Shown here piece after piece: positions 1 to 6,327 of a stretch of 12,760 nt of DNA. Below the pieces are notes generated by a model, which worked only from the letters and a program-made list of their open reading frames with translations, was not told the DNA's origin and searched no databases. Within the stretch, counting starts at the first letter, position 1, and the number at the start of each line of letters is the position of its first letter. The stretch is from Oscillospiraceae bacterium. GTDB taxonomy: Bacteria > Bacillota > Clostridia > Oscillospirales > UBA929. Both the position numbers and the translations under genes were made by a program. The stretch lies in contig WRCJ01000047.1 of NCBI GenBank assembly GCA_009784085.1, forward strand, positions 1-12,760, in the 5' to 3' direction.

Positions 1-982
1 ATGGAGATCCGAAACGGCCGGCTCAAGGGGATGAGCTGCACAGAACTGGGGAGGAAATACAATGTTGATCCCCGGGCGGCAAAGCGGTATGCCGAGTCGC
101 CTGCGAGGCCTGAGTACACGCCGACAGGGAAAAAGCCGACCAAGCGAATACAAACACCAGGTGGATGTGTGGCTGGAAGATGCACCATACTCAGCGGTAC
201 GGATACTGGAAAAGCTGACGGAACAGGGCTTTGAGGGCAAATGCAGTATGGTCAAGGAGTACGTCCGGGGCAAGAAAATTGACAATGACGAGAAAGCCAC
301 GGTGCGCTTCGAGACGATGCCGGGGTTGCAAGGGCAGATGGATTGGGGATTCTTTGAAGATCATCTGGTTTGTGATGAGGGCAAGTGGAAAAAGCTGTAC
401 TGCTTCCTGCTGATACTTGGATACTCGCGGACAAGGCACATAGAGTTTGTGACCGATATGACGACCAATACACTCACCCGCTGTCATGCCAATGCTTTCC
501 GCTACTTTGGGGGCTACCCGGAGGAGATGCTTTACGACAACATGAAACAGGCCGTAATCAAGCGGCTGCTCAAACAGGAGGACAGCACGTTAAACCGGCA
601 GTTTGGGGACTTCGCGGGGTTCTGCGGGTTCAAGCCGGTACTATGCAGGCCGTATCGCGGCCAGACCAAGGGCAAGGTCGAGCGCACAGTCCAGTTTGTC
701 CGGGATAATTTCATGGTGGGAATCAAATACGACTCACTGGATGATCTCAATGGACAAGCCCTGGCGTGGTGTAACAAGGCAAGCGGGAAAGTACACGCCA
801 CAACTGGCGGGATTCCATTTGACAGATTGAAAAGAGAGGGCCTTAACCCTCTCAAGCGCGAGTATATCATCGACAAAATTTTTTCATGCAATATATTGAC
901 AAAGCGCAGAGCATCTAAACCGTCCGTTTCTGCGCACACAGGGCTAAAATGCGCAACATGTGGCCTCAGGGCTATATGTTAG
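1..982 (+). pseudogene. istA: IS21-family transposase IstA, frameshifted and 3'-truncated remnant
   Basis: This is a dead copy of the IS21-family DDE transposase. The first part (1 to about 144) encodes a helix-turn-helix region containing CTELGRKYNVDPRAAKRYA in frame 1. The protein then continues in frame 2 from about 149 (YKHQVDVWLEDAPYSAVRIL), so a small indel lies at about 145-148. The catalytic DDE residues are all present in frame 2: Asp in GQMDWGFF (codon at 341), Asp in LYDNMK (536) and Glu in KGKVERTVQF (680). Similarity to the family stops after REYIIDKI at about 880. The roughly 200 C-terminal residues expected of a ~500-aa IstA, and the partner ATPase gene istB, are absent; codons from 880 to the stop at 982 look like read-through into unrelated DNA. 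The true start may lie left of the window. Family assignment is firm; loss of function is inferred from the two lesions. Confidence 0.9.
881..971. other. Break-point region between the IS remnant and the hypothetical gene pair
   Basis: This stretch follows the point where IstA similarity ends and precedes the stop of the minus-strand hypothetical gene. It has no credible coding content of its own. A TTGACA at 896-901 lacks a matching -10 box at 16-18 bp on the plus strand. I saw no terminal inverted repeat or target duplication that would mark a true IS end, so the edge looks like a deletion or recombination junction. Confidence 0.4.
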
Positions 983-1310
983 GGTACCACCCCCCCTCGC
1001 TCGCAATCTCCGGAATGTGCCGCAAACAGACCGATTGCGTATGTTGTAGTAGGTGCCTATCCGAAACACCCTTTACAGCATACATCATTTTATTAACTGT
1101 TTGAATTTCTATACGATCAACAGCGTTCATTTGTTTTTTATCGAACACAATGAATCCGCACGCTCCACCAATATCTGATGTTGGGAATCTAATCGCTACG
1201 TACGGAGAGAGACTAATACAGGTAACCATTGCGATAAAAGCGAAAATAATGATACTCGTGAAGGTTTTATGTCGGCCAAAAAACTTTATCACTTTCATTA
1301 TCACTTTCAT
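972..1310 (-). CDS. Hypothetical membrane-anchored protein, possibly with a replaced C-terminus
   Basis: I do not recognise this 112-aa protein. The start is supported by a GGAGGAGGGAG purine tract just upstream (about 1319-1329 in plus coordinates). Residues about 17-38 form a single hydrophobic segment (TSIIIFAFIAMVTCISLS) after a basic N-terminus, so it is probably a membrane-anchored or exported protein. The middle (GGACGFIVFDKKQMNAVDRIEIQTV) looks like ordinary protein. The last 35 or so residues, rich in His, Gln and Arg and ending in SEGGWYPNI, run into the IS junction and may not be original. The stop overlaps the transposase remnant by 11 bp on the other strand. It lies 51 bp downstream of the next hypothetical gene, in the same direction, and shares its A+T-rich composition, so the two probably form a small transcription unit of foreign origin. 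Confidence 0.55.
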   Translation of the reverse strand: MKVIMKVIKFFGRHKTFTSIIIFAFIAMVTCISLSPYVAIRFPTSDIGGACGFIVFDKKQMNAVDRIEIQTVNKMMYAVKGVSDRHLLQHTQSVCLRHIPEIASEGGWYPNI

Positions 1311-1361
1311 TGAGATGCTCCCTCCTCCGTTTTGTTTCCTGCGAAGTTTGAGTATAAGAGT

Positions 1362-1910
1362 TTACCAATCGGGAGCCTGATACACTTTGTCACCATATTT
1401 TTGCATGTCATCAGATATTTGGGTTTTTATATCGTTAGGGATTGTTTCGCTTGGTAGTTCATATCGAAGTTCACGTTGCTCTTTGTTGCCACCTTGATAT
1501 AATGAATATGCAAGCGTGCCGTCGGGATTATCTTCAACAATTAAATAACACGGTGTCCATATTCCGTCGATACTTCTATAAATTGTTAGCCCTGTGTCGG
1601 AGGAAGAAAAAAACAAATCGTTTGTAGCAAGCCCCCACACAATTTTCTTCATGGTTCTTTCGCTAAAGTATGGCAATGTGTAGGAAATCTCTTTTCCCGA
1701 ATCAGAGTTTTCAAAAATGACAAGGGTGCATATTGTCTTTTTTGGCGAGCTTAACTGCGTGTACATATACTGTTTGTCGAAAGATTCTACGAAATTTTCA
1801 GTAACTAAAAATCTACTAAAAAACCATAATCTATATGCAAATAGCAATAATACAGCCCCAAGCACTACGAAAAAAAGGACTATTATTGCTATTCTTGCTT
1901 TTTCTTTCAC
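1362..1910 (-). CDS. Hypothetical membrane-anchored protein
   Basis: This 182-aa protein starts at GTG with a GGAAGAGG ribosome binding site about 8 nt upstream. It has a short basic N-terminus (MKEKAR), one strong membrane segment at about residues 7-27 (IAIIVLFFVVLGAVLLLFAY), then a soluble, probably extracytoplasmic region of about 150 residues. That region contains SSPKKTICTLVIFENSDSGK, which resembles small exported domains that begin with an SPDGK-like turn, but I cannot assign a named family with confidence. There is no lipobox and no catalytic motif I can see. It precedes the 112-aa hypothetical gene by 51 bp and both are visibly A+T-richer than the pst-pho genes, which suggests lateral acquisition. 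A candidate -10 box sits at 1966-1971. Confidence 0.7.
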   Translation of the reverse strand: MKEKARIAIIVLFFVVLGAVLLLFAYRLWFFSRFLVTENFVESFDKQYMYTQLSSPKKTICTLVIFENSDSGKEISYTLPYFSERTMKKIVWGLATNDLFFSSSDTGLTIYRSIDGIWTPCYLIVEDNPDGTLAYSLYQGGNKEQRELRYELPSETIPNDIKTQISDDMQKYGDKVYQAPDW

Positions 1911-1957
1911 ACTGTTCGCCTCTTCCGCGTGTCCTTGCCGCCCCGCCTTTTGTTTTC

Positions 1958-1986
1958 CCAGTACAAGTATATCATAATCGTACTGG
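1958..1986 (-). promoter_or_regulatory. Candidate promoter -10 box inside a 7-bp inverted repeat
   Basis: On the minus strand a TATACT -10-like hexamer lies at 1966-1971, upstream of the 182-aa hypothetical gene. It is bracketed by a perfect inverted repeat, CCAGTAC (1958-1964) and GTACTGG (1980-1986), with a 15-nt centre. No good -35 hexamer is found at 17 bp. A repressor operator over the promoter is one explanation; chance is another. Confidence 0.3.
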
Positions 1987-2018
1987 CATTGTACAGTGGC
2001 GCCACTTGTTTTTGCAAG

Positions 2019-2107
2019 CGGGGAGGCGGAGGTATGGATCCTGCGACTATCGCGCAGGATGACGGGAGAGGGATGACGTGAAGGGCGGAATGTCTGCGCG
2101 CAGGATG
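2019..2107. repeat. 89-bp palindromic repeat, copy 1
   Basis: This unit is repeated at 2135-2223 with one difference (A at 2030 versus G at 2146), at an offset of exactly 116 bp. It contains a perfect hairpin, ATCCTGCG (2038-2045) and CGCAGGAT (2053-2060) around the loop ACTATCG, followed by GACGGGAGAGGGATGACG. It ends with a second right-arm-like motif containing the 10-bp palindrome CTGCGCGCAG (2094-2103). The layout (short stem plus AGGATGACGGG) resembles dispersed palindromic intergenic repeats of many bacteria; no protein is encoded. Confidence 0.85.
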
Positions 2108-2134
2108 ACGGGAAGGGCAGGATGAAGTGGGGCG

Positions 2135-2223
2135 CGGGGAGGCGGGGGTATGGATCCTGCGACTATCGCGCAGGATGACGGGAGAGGGATGACGTGAAGG
2201 GCGGAATGTCTGCGCGCAGGATG
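2135..2223. repeat. 89-bp palindromic repeat, copy 2
   Basis: This matches copy 1 at 88 of 89 positions, with the hairpin arms at 2154-2161 and 2169-2176 and the CTGCGCGCAG palindrome at 2210-2219. The spacer between the copies (2108-2134) also carries GGGCAGGATGA-type sequence, so the region looks like a tandem duplication within a repeat cluster. Confidence 0.85.
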
Positions 2224-2248
2224 CCGCGGGGGGGGCGGAGGCGCGGGA

Positions 2249-2306
2249 GGAGGCGGGGGTATGGATTCTGGATCCCGACGACTATCGCGCAGGATGACGG
2301 GAGAGG
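2249..2306. repeat. Partial third copy of the repeat, overlapping the phoR 3' end
   Basis: The left part (2249-2266) matches the start of the repeat. A variant segment (2267-2280) replaces CCTGCG, and 2281-2306 is identical to the ACTATCGCGCAGGATGACGG... part of copies 1 and 2. The hairpin is imperfect here. The copy runs 25 bp into the sensor kinase gene and provides its stop codon. Confidence 0.8.
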
Positions 2307-4045
2307 ACGGGGATCGTCACCGTAAATGTGGTCCCCCGCTCGTCATTGCTTTCCAGCCGTATCGCGCCGCCCAGGCCGTCCACGACATGCTTCACGATAG
2401 ACAGCCCCAAGCCTGTGCCTCCCACGGTTTTGCTCCTTCCCTTGTTCACGCGGTAAAACCGCTCGAATATGCGGTGGGCATGTTGGGGTGGTATGGGATC
2501 GCCGTCGTTCCGCACGGCCAGGATGATCTCTTGCCCGGTGTTTTTGAGGGTGACGTCCACCCGGCCATCCTGCCTGTTGTATTTCACCGCGTTGATGAGC
2601 AGGTTTCCGACCATTTCGCATATGTTTTTGTGGTTCGCGTACAACGTCGCCGGCGCCACATCAACCTGCACCGACAGATTCTTCCTCCCTGCCAGGGGCA
2701 TGATCTCATCACAGCGTTCGCGGACCACCGACGCCAAATCGACCTGCTCTTTGTCCCCGCGCACTTCCCCGCTTTCTATGCGGTTGATCATCAGGATGTC
2801 GTCGATCAGGCTGTGCATCCGTTCGGTTTCCAATCCAATCCGCTCCAACAGCTCCATGCGCTTCTCCACTGCCAAAGGCAAGCCTGCGCACAGCAGCTCT
2901 ACGCTGCCCTTGATGGATGTGATAGGCGTCTTGAGTTCATGGCTGGCGTTGGAGAAAAAGTCGCGGCGCACTTTTGCGGCATTTCGGTTTTCGGTTACAT
3001 CCGCCATGGTGATGATAAGCGCCCCGCAGTCGGCAGCCGCCCCGTTGGCGACGCTCGCTCCGCCCAGCCCCCGCTGTTCATCCACAAAGGTAAACTGCGC
3101 CTCGATCACGCGCCCTTCCCCCGCGATGTCCACAGATTTGTTGCTTTGGCTGGAAATGGCGTCCTCAGCCGCTTGCAGGTAAACCATGTTTTGCGTCGCA
3201 TGCACAAGGTTTTGGCCTAACGCGGTTTTATCGCATCGCAGGTAGAGACAGGCGCTTTGGTTGATGAGCAGTACGGTTTGCCTGTCGTCCAGCAACAAAA
3301 AGCCCTCTTTCATATTGTCCAGGATGAAGGCGATTTTATCTTTTTCCTTTTGAAGCCTCTCGATATGCACGCTGATGTCGGCGGCCAGCGCATTGATCTT
3401 GTCCGCCATGCCCCGCAATTCTTCATAGCGAAACGTATCGGGTTGTAAGAGGACGCCGCCGCCCTTGACCCCTGTCAGGCTGTCGAGGAGTGCCGTGATG
3501 GGGCCGGTCACGCCTCGGGAGAACCTGCGGGTCAAGATAGCTGCGATAAGCAGCGACAACAACGCCGATACCGCGACGGCGGGCAGGAAGGAGAGCAGGC
3601 CGGGGAGCGGGCCGCCATATTCTTCCGCCAATCGTAGATAGGATCCATCCTGTGTTTTGTAAACCGCGTACATGAGCTGTTTGCCGATGGTGCTACTGTG
3701 CCGGACGCTGACAGCGGCCTTTGTCGCCCGGGCTTCCAGGATTTCCTCGCGATCCAAGTGGTTTTCCATGGCGGCGTAATCCGCCTGCGAATCCCCCGTC
3801 ACACGCCCGTCCCCGGCAATGACGGTTACGCGGACGCTATCCAGCATGGCGGCATAGGCGTTGGCCTGCGCGTTTTGATCCTGCGCCGGATCAAATTGTG
3901 CGGCTAGGATCCGCACCAGACGGCTGAGTTCTTCTTCTTTTTGCCGCGTCTGTTGCATGCCGTAAATATATGCGCTGCAAAGCCCGCAGATGACGAGCGC
4001 CACCACGAGGATCAAAACCGATCCCCGGAACACCGCTTTTTTCAT
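2282..4045 (-). CDS. phoR: Phosphate-regulon sensor histidine kinase (PhoR type)
   Basis: This 587-aa membrane histidine kinase should phosphorylate the response regulator encoded just upstream when phosphate is scarce. Domain order: first membrane helix at about 10-29; extracytoplasmic segment of about 120 residues; second helix at about 152-172; HAMP-like linker to about 230; PAS domain at about 236-350; dimerisation/phosphoacceptor domain with the H-box SHELKTPITSIKG (His369); ATPase domain with the N-box NLLINAVKYN (481-490), a G1 variant NDGDPIP (513-519) and the G2 box GGTGLGLSIVKHVV (542-555). The ATG overlaps the regulator's stop as ATGA, with no clear ribosome binding site, so translation is probably coupled. 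The kinase proper ends at FTVTIP; the final LSRHPAR and the TAG stop derive from a dispersed repeat. The PhoR assignment comes from architecture plus the pst-phoU neighbours. Confidence 0.93.
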   Translation of the reverse strand: MKKAVFRGSVLILVVALVICGLCSAYIYGMQQTRQKEEELSRLVRILAAQFDPAQDQNAQANAYAAMLDSVRVTVIAGDGRVTGDSQADYAAMENHLDREEILEARATKAAVSVRHSSTIGKQLMYAVYKTQDGSYLRLAEEYGGPLPGLLSFLPAVAVSALLSLLIAAILTRRFSRGVTGPITALLDSLTGVKGGGVLLQPDTFRYEELRGMADKINALAADISVHIERLQKEKDKIAFILDNMKEGFLLLDDRQTVLLINQSACLYLRCDKTALGQNLVHATQNMVYLQAAEDAISSQSNKSVDIAGEGRVIEAQFTFVDEQRGLGGASVANGAAADCGALIITMADVTENRNAAKVRRDFFSNASHELKTPITSIKGSVELLCAGLPLAVEKRMELLERIGLETERMHSLIDDILMINRIESGEVRGDKEQVDLASVVRERCDEIMPLAGRKNLSVQVDVAPATLYANHKNICEMVGNLLINAVKYNRQDGRVDVTLKNTGQEIILAVRNDGDPIPPQHAHRIFERFYRVNKGRSKTVGGTGLGLSIVKHVVDGLGGAIRLESNDERGTTFTVTIPVLSRHPAR

Positions 4046-4779
4046 GAATTATCCGCCCCTCCCACAAACCGATACCCGATCCCGCGGACTGTCTTGATGA
4101 ACCGACTGCGCTCGGCGGTGTCGCCCAATTTTTGCCGCAGGTTCCCGATGTGGATGTCCAGCGTCCTGGATTCCCCGCAGTAATCGTCCCCCCAGACCAG
4201 ATGCAGAAGCTCGGAACGGGAGAGCGCCCTGCTCTGATTTTCCATCATCACGCGAAGCAAGTCAAATTCCTTGAATGTGAGTTCACAGGGATTGCCCGCA
4301 AGCGTCGCCTCTCGCGTGGCTGTGTTCAGGGTCAGCGCGCCGCCCGCAAGCGTGAGGGGGAGACCGCCTCTATCCGGGGCGCCGGATCGCCTGATCTGTG
4401 CGCGCACCCTGGCGCATAATTCCAGTACGCTGAATGGTTTTATCATGTAGTCGTCGGCGCCGGCGTCGAGCCCCACGATTTTATCCAGTTCGGTATCCTT
4501 GGCCGTCAGCATGATGACCGGCACGGTCAAAAGCCGCGGGTCGCGGCGCATCAGCCTAACCGCTTCCACGCCGTCCATCCCCTCCAGCATGATATCGAAG
4601 ATGGCGACGGCCGGGGGGGTCTCCCTTTTCATCCCGGCCAGTGCCTCAGCGGCGTTTGTATAGCTCACGGTCCCATAGCCGTGGCTCTCCAACGCCACCT
4701 CGACAAGCCGCCGGATGCTCTCATCGTCTTCGACGATCATTATTTTCTCGTTTTTCTCGTTTTTCTCGCTCATGCTCAT
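4042..4779 (-). CDS. phoP: Phosphate-regulon response regulator (PhoP/PhoB, OmpR family)
   Basis: This 245-aa two-domain transcription factor is the partner of the kinase that follows. The receiver domain (about 12-130) carries the acidic pair Asp18/Asp19 (VEDDE), the phosphorylation site Asp62 (AIFDIM), Thr92 and Lys114 (KPF). A winged-helix DNA-binding domain (about 143-240) carries FKEFDLLRVMM, RTLDIHIGNLRQKLGD and TVRGIGYRFVG. I chose the ATG at 4779 because it overlaps the phoU stop as ATGA; an ATG two codons later (4773) is possible, and no strong ribosome binding site favours either. An in-frame ATG at 4827 lies inside phoU and is unlikely. Residues 4-12 come from a 9-bp DNA repeat. 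The likely target is the hexamer array before pstS. Bacillus PhoP and enterobacterial PhoB are the same family; I use phoP because the operator is of the Gram-positive kind. Confidence 0.93.
   Translation of the reverse strand: MSMSEKNEKNEKIMIVEDDESIRRLVEVALESHGYGTVSYTNAAEALAGMKRETPPAVAIFDIMLEGMDGVEAVRLMRRDPRLLTVPVIMLTAKDTELDKIVGLDAGADDYMIKPFSVLELCARVRAQIRRSGAPDRGGLPLTLAGGALTLNTATREATLAGNPCELTFKEFDLLRVMMENQSRALSRSELLHLVWGDDYCGESRTLDIHIGNLRQKLGDTAERSRFIKTVRGIGYRFVGGADNS
4742..4770 (-). repeat. 9-bp tandem repeat at the start of phoP
   Basis: On the minus strand the unit GAGAAAAAC occurs twice and then partially (GAGAAAA), just after the start codon, encoding EKNEKNEK. The unit is a multiple of three, so slippage would change length without breaking the frame. 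Confidence 0.7.
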
Positions 4780-5441
4780 ATGATTCTTACATTCTTGTGA
4801 ACGCCGGTTTTGTAAAACTCCACCCATTCACAGATGTTTTCGGCGTGGTCCCCGATGCGTTCGAGGTATTTGATAATCATCAGATAGTCCATGATCTCGT
4901 CCCACGCAGTCGCGTCGGCGGCCATCCTTTGGCCGAGTTCGGCCCTGATTTTCAAGAATAAACTGTCTACGATGTCGTCCTTCTCCCGGGTCGCGCGCGC
5001 GAGCTCCAAGTCCTCCTTGACATAGGCGTCGATGGCGCCCCCCACCATGCTGCGGGCGGCGGCAGCCATGGTTTCGACGTCCGCCGCGACCTCCGGGGGC
5101 GCGGGGGCGTTCAGTTGCAGGCTTATCTCGGCGATATCGGCAGCCGAATCGCCGATGCGCTCGATATCGGTGATCATCTTGATGGCCGTGCTGATTCTGC
5201 GGAGATCGCCCGCAACGGGCTGCTGTTTGAGCAAGAGCCGCAGGCACCGCTGCTCGATGTCGCGCGCCAAATCATCGATTTGATTGTCGTCTTCGATCAC
5301 TTGGCGCGCCAGATCCTTATCGCCCGTATTCAGCGCGGCGATTGCCCTGTCGATGGCGTCGGCCGCCGTGGCGCCCATTCGGATCAGCGAATTGGACAAA
5401 TCCGATAATTCCGTGTTGAATGCCTGCCTGTAGTTCATCAT
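4776..5441 (-). CDS. phoU: Phosphate signalling protein PhoU
   Basis: PhoU links the PstSCAB transporter to the PhoR kinase and keeps the regulon off when phosphate is plentiful. The 221-aa product has the usual length and the two-repeat all-helical form. Each repeat shows an acidic metal-binding type helix (EDDNQIDDLARDIE at about 50-63 and EKDDIVDS at about 153-160) and a matching ERIGD helix (DIERIGDSAADIAE at 92-105, YLERIGDHAENICEWV at 192-207). The start is one of two adjacent ATGs (5441 or 5438) behind an AGGGGAGG ribosome binding site; longer versions with a TTG at 5471 or an ATG at 5459 would start before that site. It follows pstB by 64 bp and its TGA overlaps the response regulator ATG. 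It acts in the cytoplasm at the membrane face. Confidence 0.95.
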   Translation of the reverse strand: MMNYRQAFNTELSDLSNSLIRMGATAADAIDRAIAALNTGDKDLARQVIEDDNQIDDLARDIEQRCLRLLLKQQPVAGDLRRISTAIKMITDIERIGDSAADIAEISLQLNAPAPPEVAADVETMAAAARSMVGGAIDAYVKEDLELARATREKDDIVDSLFLKIRAELGQRMAADATAWDEIMDYLMIIKYLERIGDHAENICEWVEFYKTGVHKNVRII

Positions 5442-5505
5442 GATGGCCTCCCCTTGCATACAATGGATCAAGCAATTCTATCGCTCTATGGATCTATCAA
5501 TCAAT

Positions 5506-6261
5506 TTATCCGAACCGTCCCGAGATGTAATCTTCCGTGCGCTTGTCACGGGGTATGGAAAACACATCGTTTGTCTGGCCGACCTCCACAAGCACCCCCA
5601 CCAGGAAAAAGGCGGTCCGATCCGAAATGCGCGCGGCCTGTTGCATGTTGTGCGTGACGATGACCACGGTGTAGTTCTTTTTGAGTTCGCTCATCAAATC
5701 CTCGATTTTCGCCGTGCTGGCCGGATCCAACGCCGAGGTAGGCTCATCCATGAGCAACACGTCGGGTTCCACACTCAACGCCCGGGCGATGCACAACCGC
5801 TGCTGTTGGCCGCCCGAAAGGCCCATCGCGCTTTTTTTGAGCCGATCCTTCACCTCGTCCCACAGGACCGCGCCCTTGAGCGAGCGTTCCACCAAATCGT
5901 CCAGCGCGGCTTTTTTAAGCTTGCCGTGTAGCCGCGGGCCGTAGGCGATGTTGTCGTAAATGCTCATGGGGAAGGGATTGGGCTTTTGAAACACCATGCC
6001 GATGTTCTTGCGCAGAACGGTCACATCCAGTCCGCCGTTATAGATATTTTCGCCGTGGTATGTCAGCTCCCCCGTGATTTTCACGCCCGGGATCAGATCG
6101 TTCATACGGTTGAGCGTTTTAAGAAACGTACTTTTCCCGCAACCGGACGGCCCGATCAGCGCGGTGATCTCTTTTTCAGGGATATCCAGACAGACATCGA
6201 TCAATGCCTGAAATGCGCCGTAATACAGATTTAAGTCCTTTGCGCTAACAATAATGCTCAA
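5506..6261 (-). CDS. pstB: Phosphate ABC transporter ATP-binding protein PstB
   Basis: PstB hydrolyses ATP to power phosphate import through PstC/PstA. All ABC ATPase motifs are present in the 251-aa protein: Walker A GPSGCGKST (37-45), Q-loop Gln92 (FQKPNPFP), signature LSGGQQQR (148-155), Walker B VLLMDEPTSALD (168-179) and switch His204 (VTHNMQQA). PstB-typical sequence includes LNLYYGAFQAL and FQKPNPFPMSIYDN. I chose the TTG at 6261 because it gives the usual length and has AGAGGT about 9 nt upstream; a GTG three codons earlier (6270) or at 6306 is possible, but the first sits almost on top of that binding site. Gaps to pstA (66 bp) and phoU (64 bp) are longer than elsewhere in the operon. 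Function is certain; only the start is open. Confidence 0.96.
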   Translation of the reverse strand: MSIIVSAKDLNLYYGAFQALIDVCLDIPEKEITALIGPSGCGKSTFLKTLNRMNDLIPGVKITGELTYHGENIYNGGLDVTVLRKNIGMVFQKPNPFPMSIYDNIAYGPRLHGKLKKAALDDLVERSLKGAVLWDEVKDRLKKSAMGLSGGQQQRLCIARALSVEPDVLLMDEPTSALDPASTAKIEDLMSELKKNYTVVIVTHNMQQAARISDRTAFFLVGVLVEVGQTNDVFSIPRDKRTEDYISGRFG

Positions 6262-6291
6262 ATCACTCACACCTCTTGATACATATGTACC

Positions 6292-6325
6292 ATTATATAC
6301 AAGCACAACCGCTATATGCGGTAAA
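6292..6325 (-). promoter_or_regulatory. Possible internal promoter with palindrome between pstA and pstB
   Basis: The pstA-pstB gap contains a perfect TATAAT on the minus strand (6292-6297). A TTTACC (6320-6325), like one unit of the Pho operator, lies 22 bp upstream, and a 15-bp interrupted palindrome ACCGC-TATAT-GCGGT (6308-6322) sits between them. No normal -35 box is present. An internal promoter or processing site is possible but weakly supported. Confidence 0.3.
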
Positions 6326-6327
6326 CA

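Noticed and set aside
513..519. Nonstandard G1 box of PhoR (NDGDPIP; residue numbers) as a sign of an inactive kinase
   Set aside because: Similar N-x-G-x-P-I-P variants are common in Gram-positive PhoR-like kinases, and all other boxes are intact.
896..924. TTGACA as a promoter near the IS remnant
   Set aside because: No -10 hexamer at 16-18 bp and no gene downstream on the plus strand.
2019..2306. Possible CRISPR array
   Set aside because: Only two full units and one partial, with a duplicated rather than unique spacer and no cas genes; a palindromic repeat cluster explains it better.
2261..3220. Long plus-strand open frame (319 codons) opposite phoR
   Set aside because: It is the antisense shadow of a kinase with every family motif on the minus strand; composition is His/Arg/Pro-rich and no domain is recognisable.
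4780..4827. Upstream ATG for the response regulator inside phoU
   Set aside because: It would add 16 residues unlike any receiver domain; the ATGA overlap at 4776-4779 is the more natural start.
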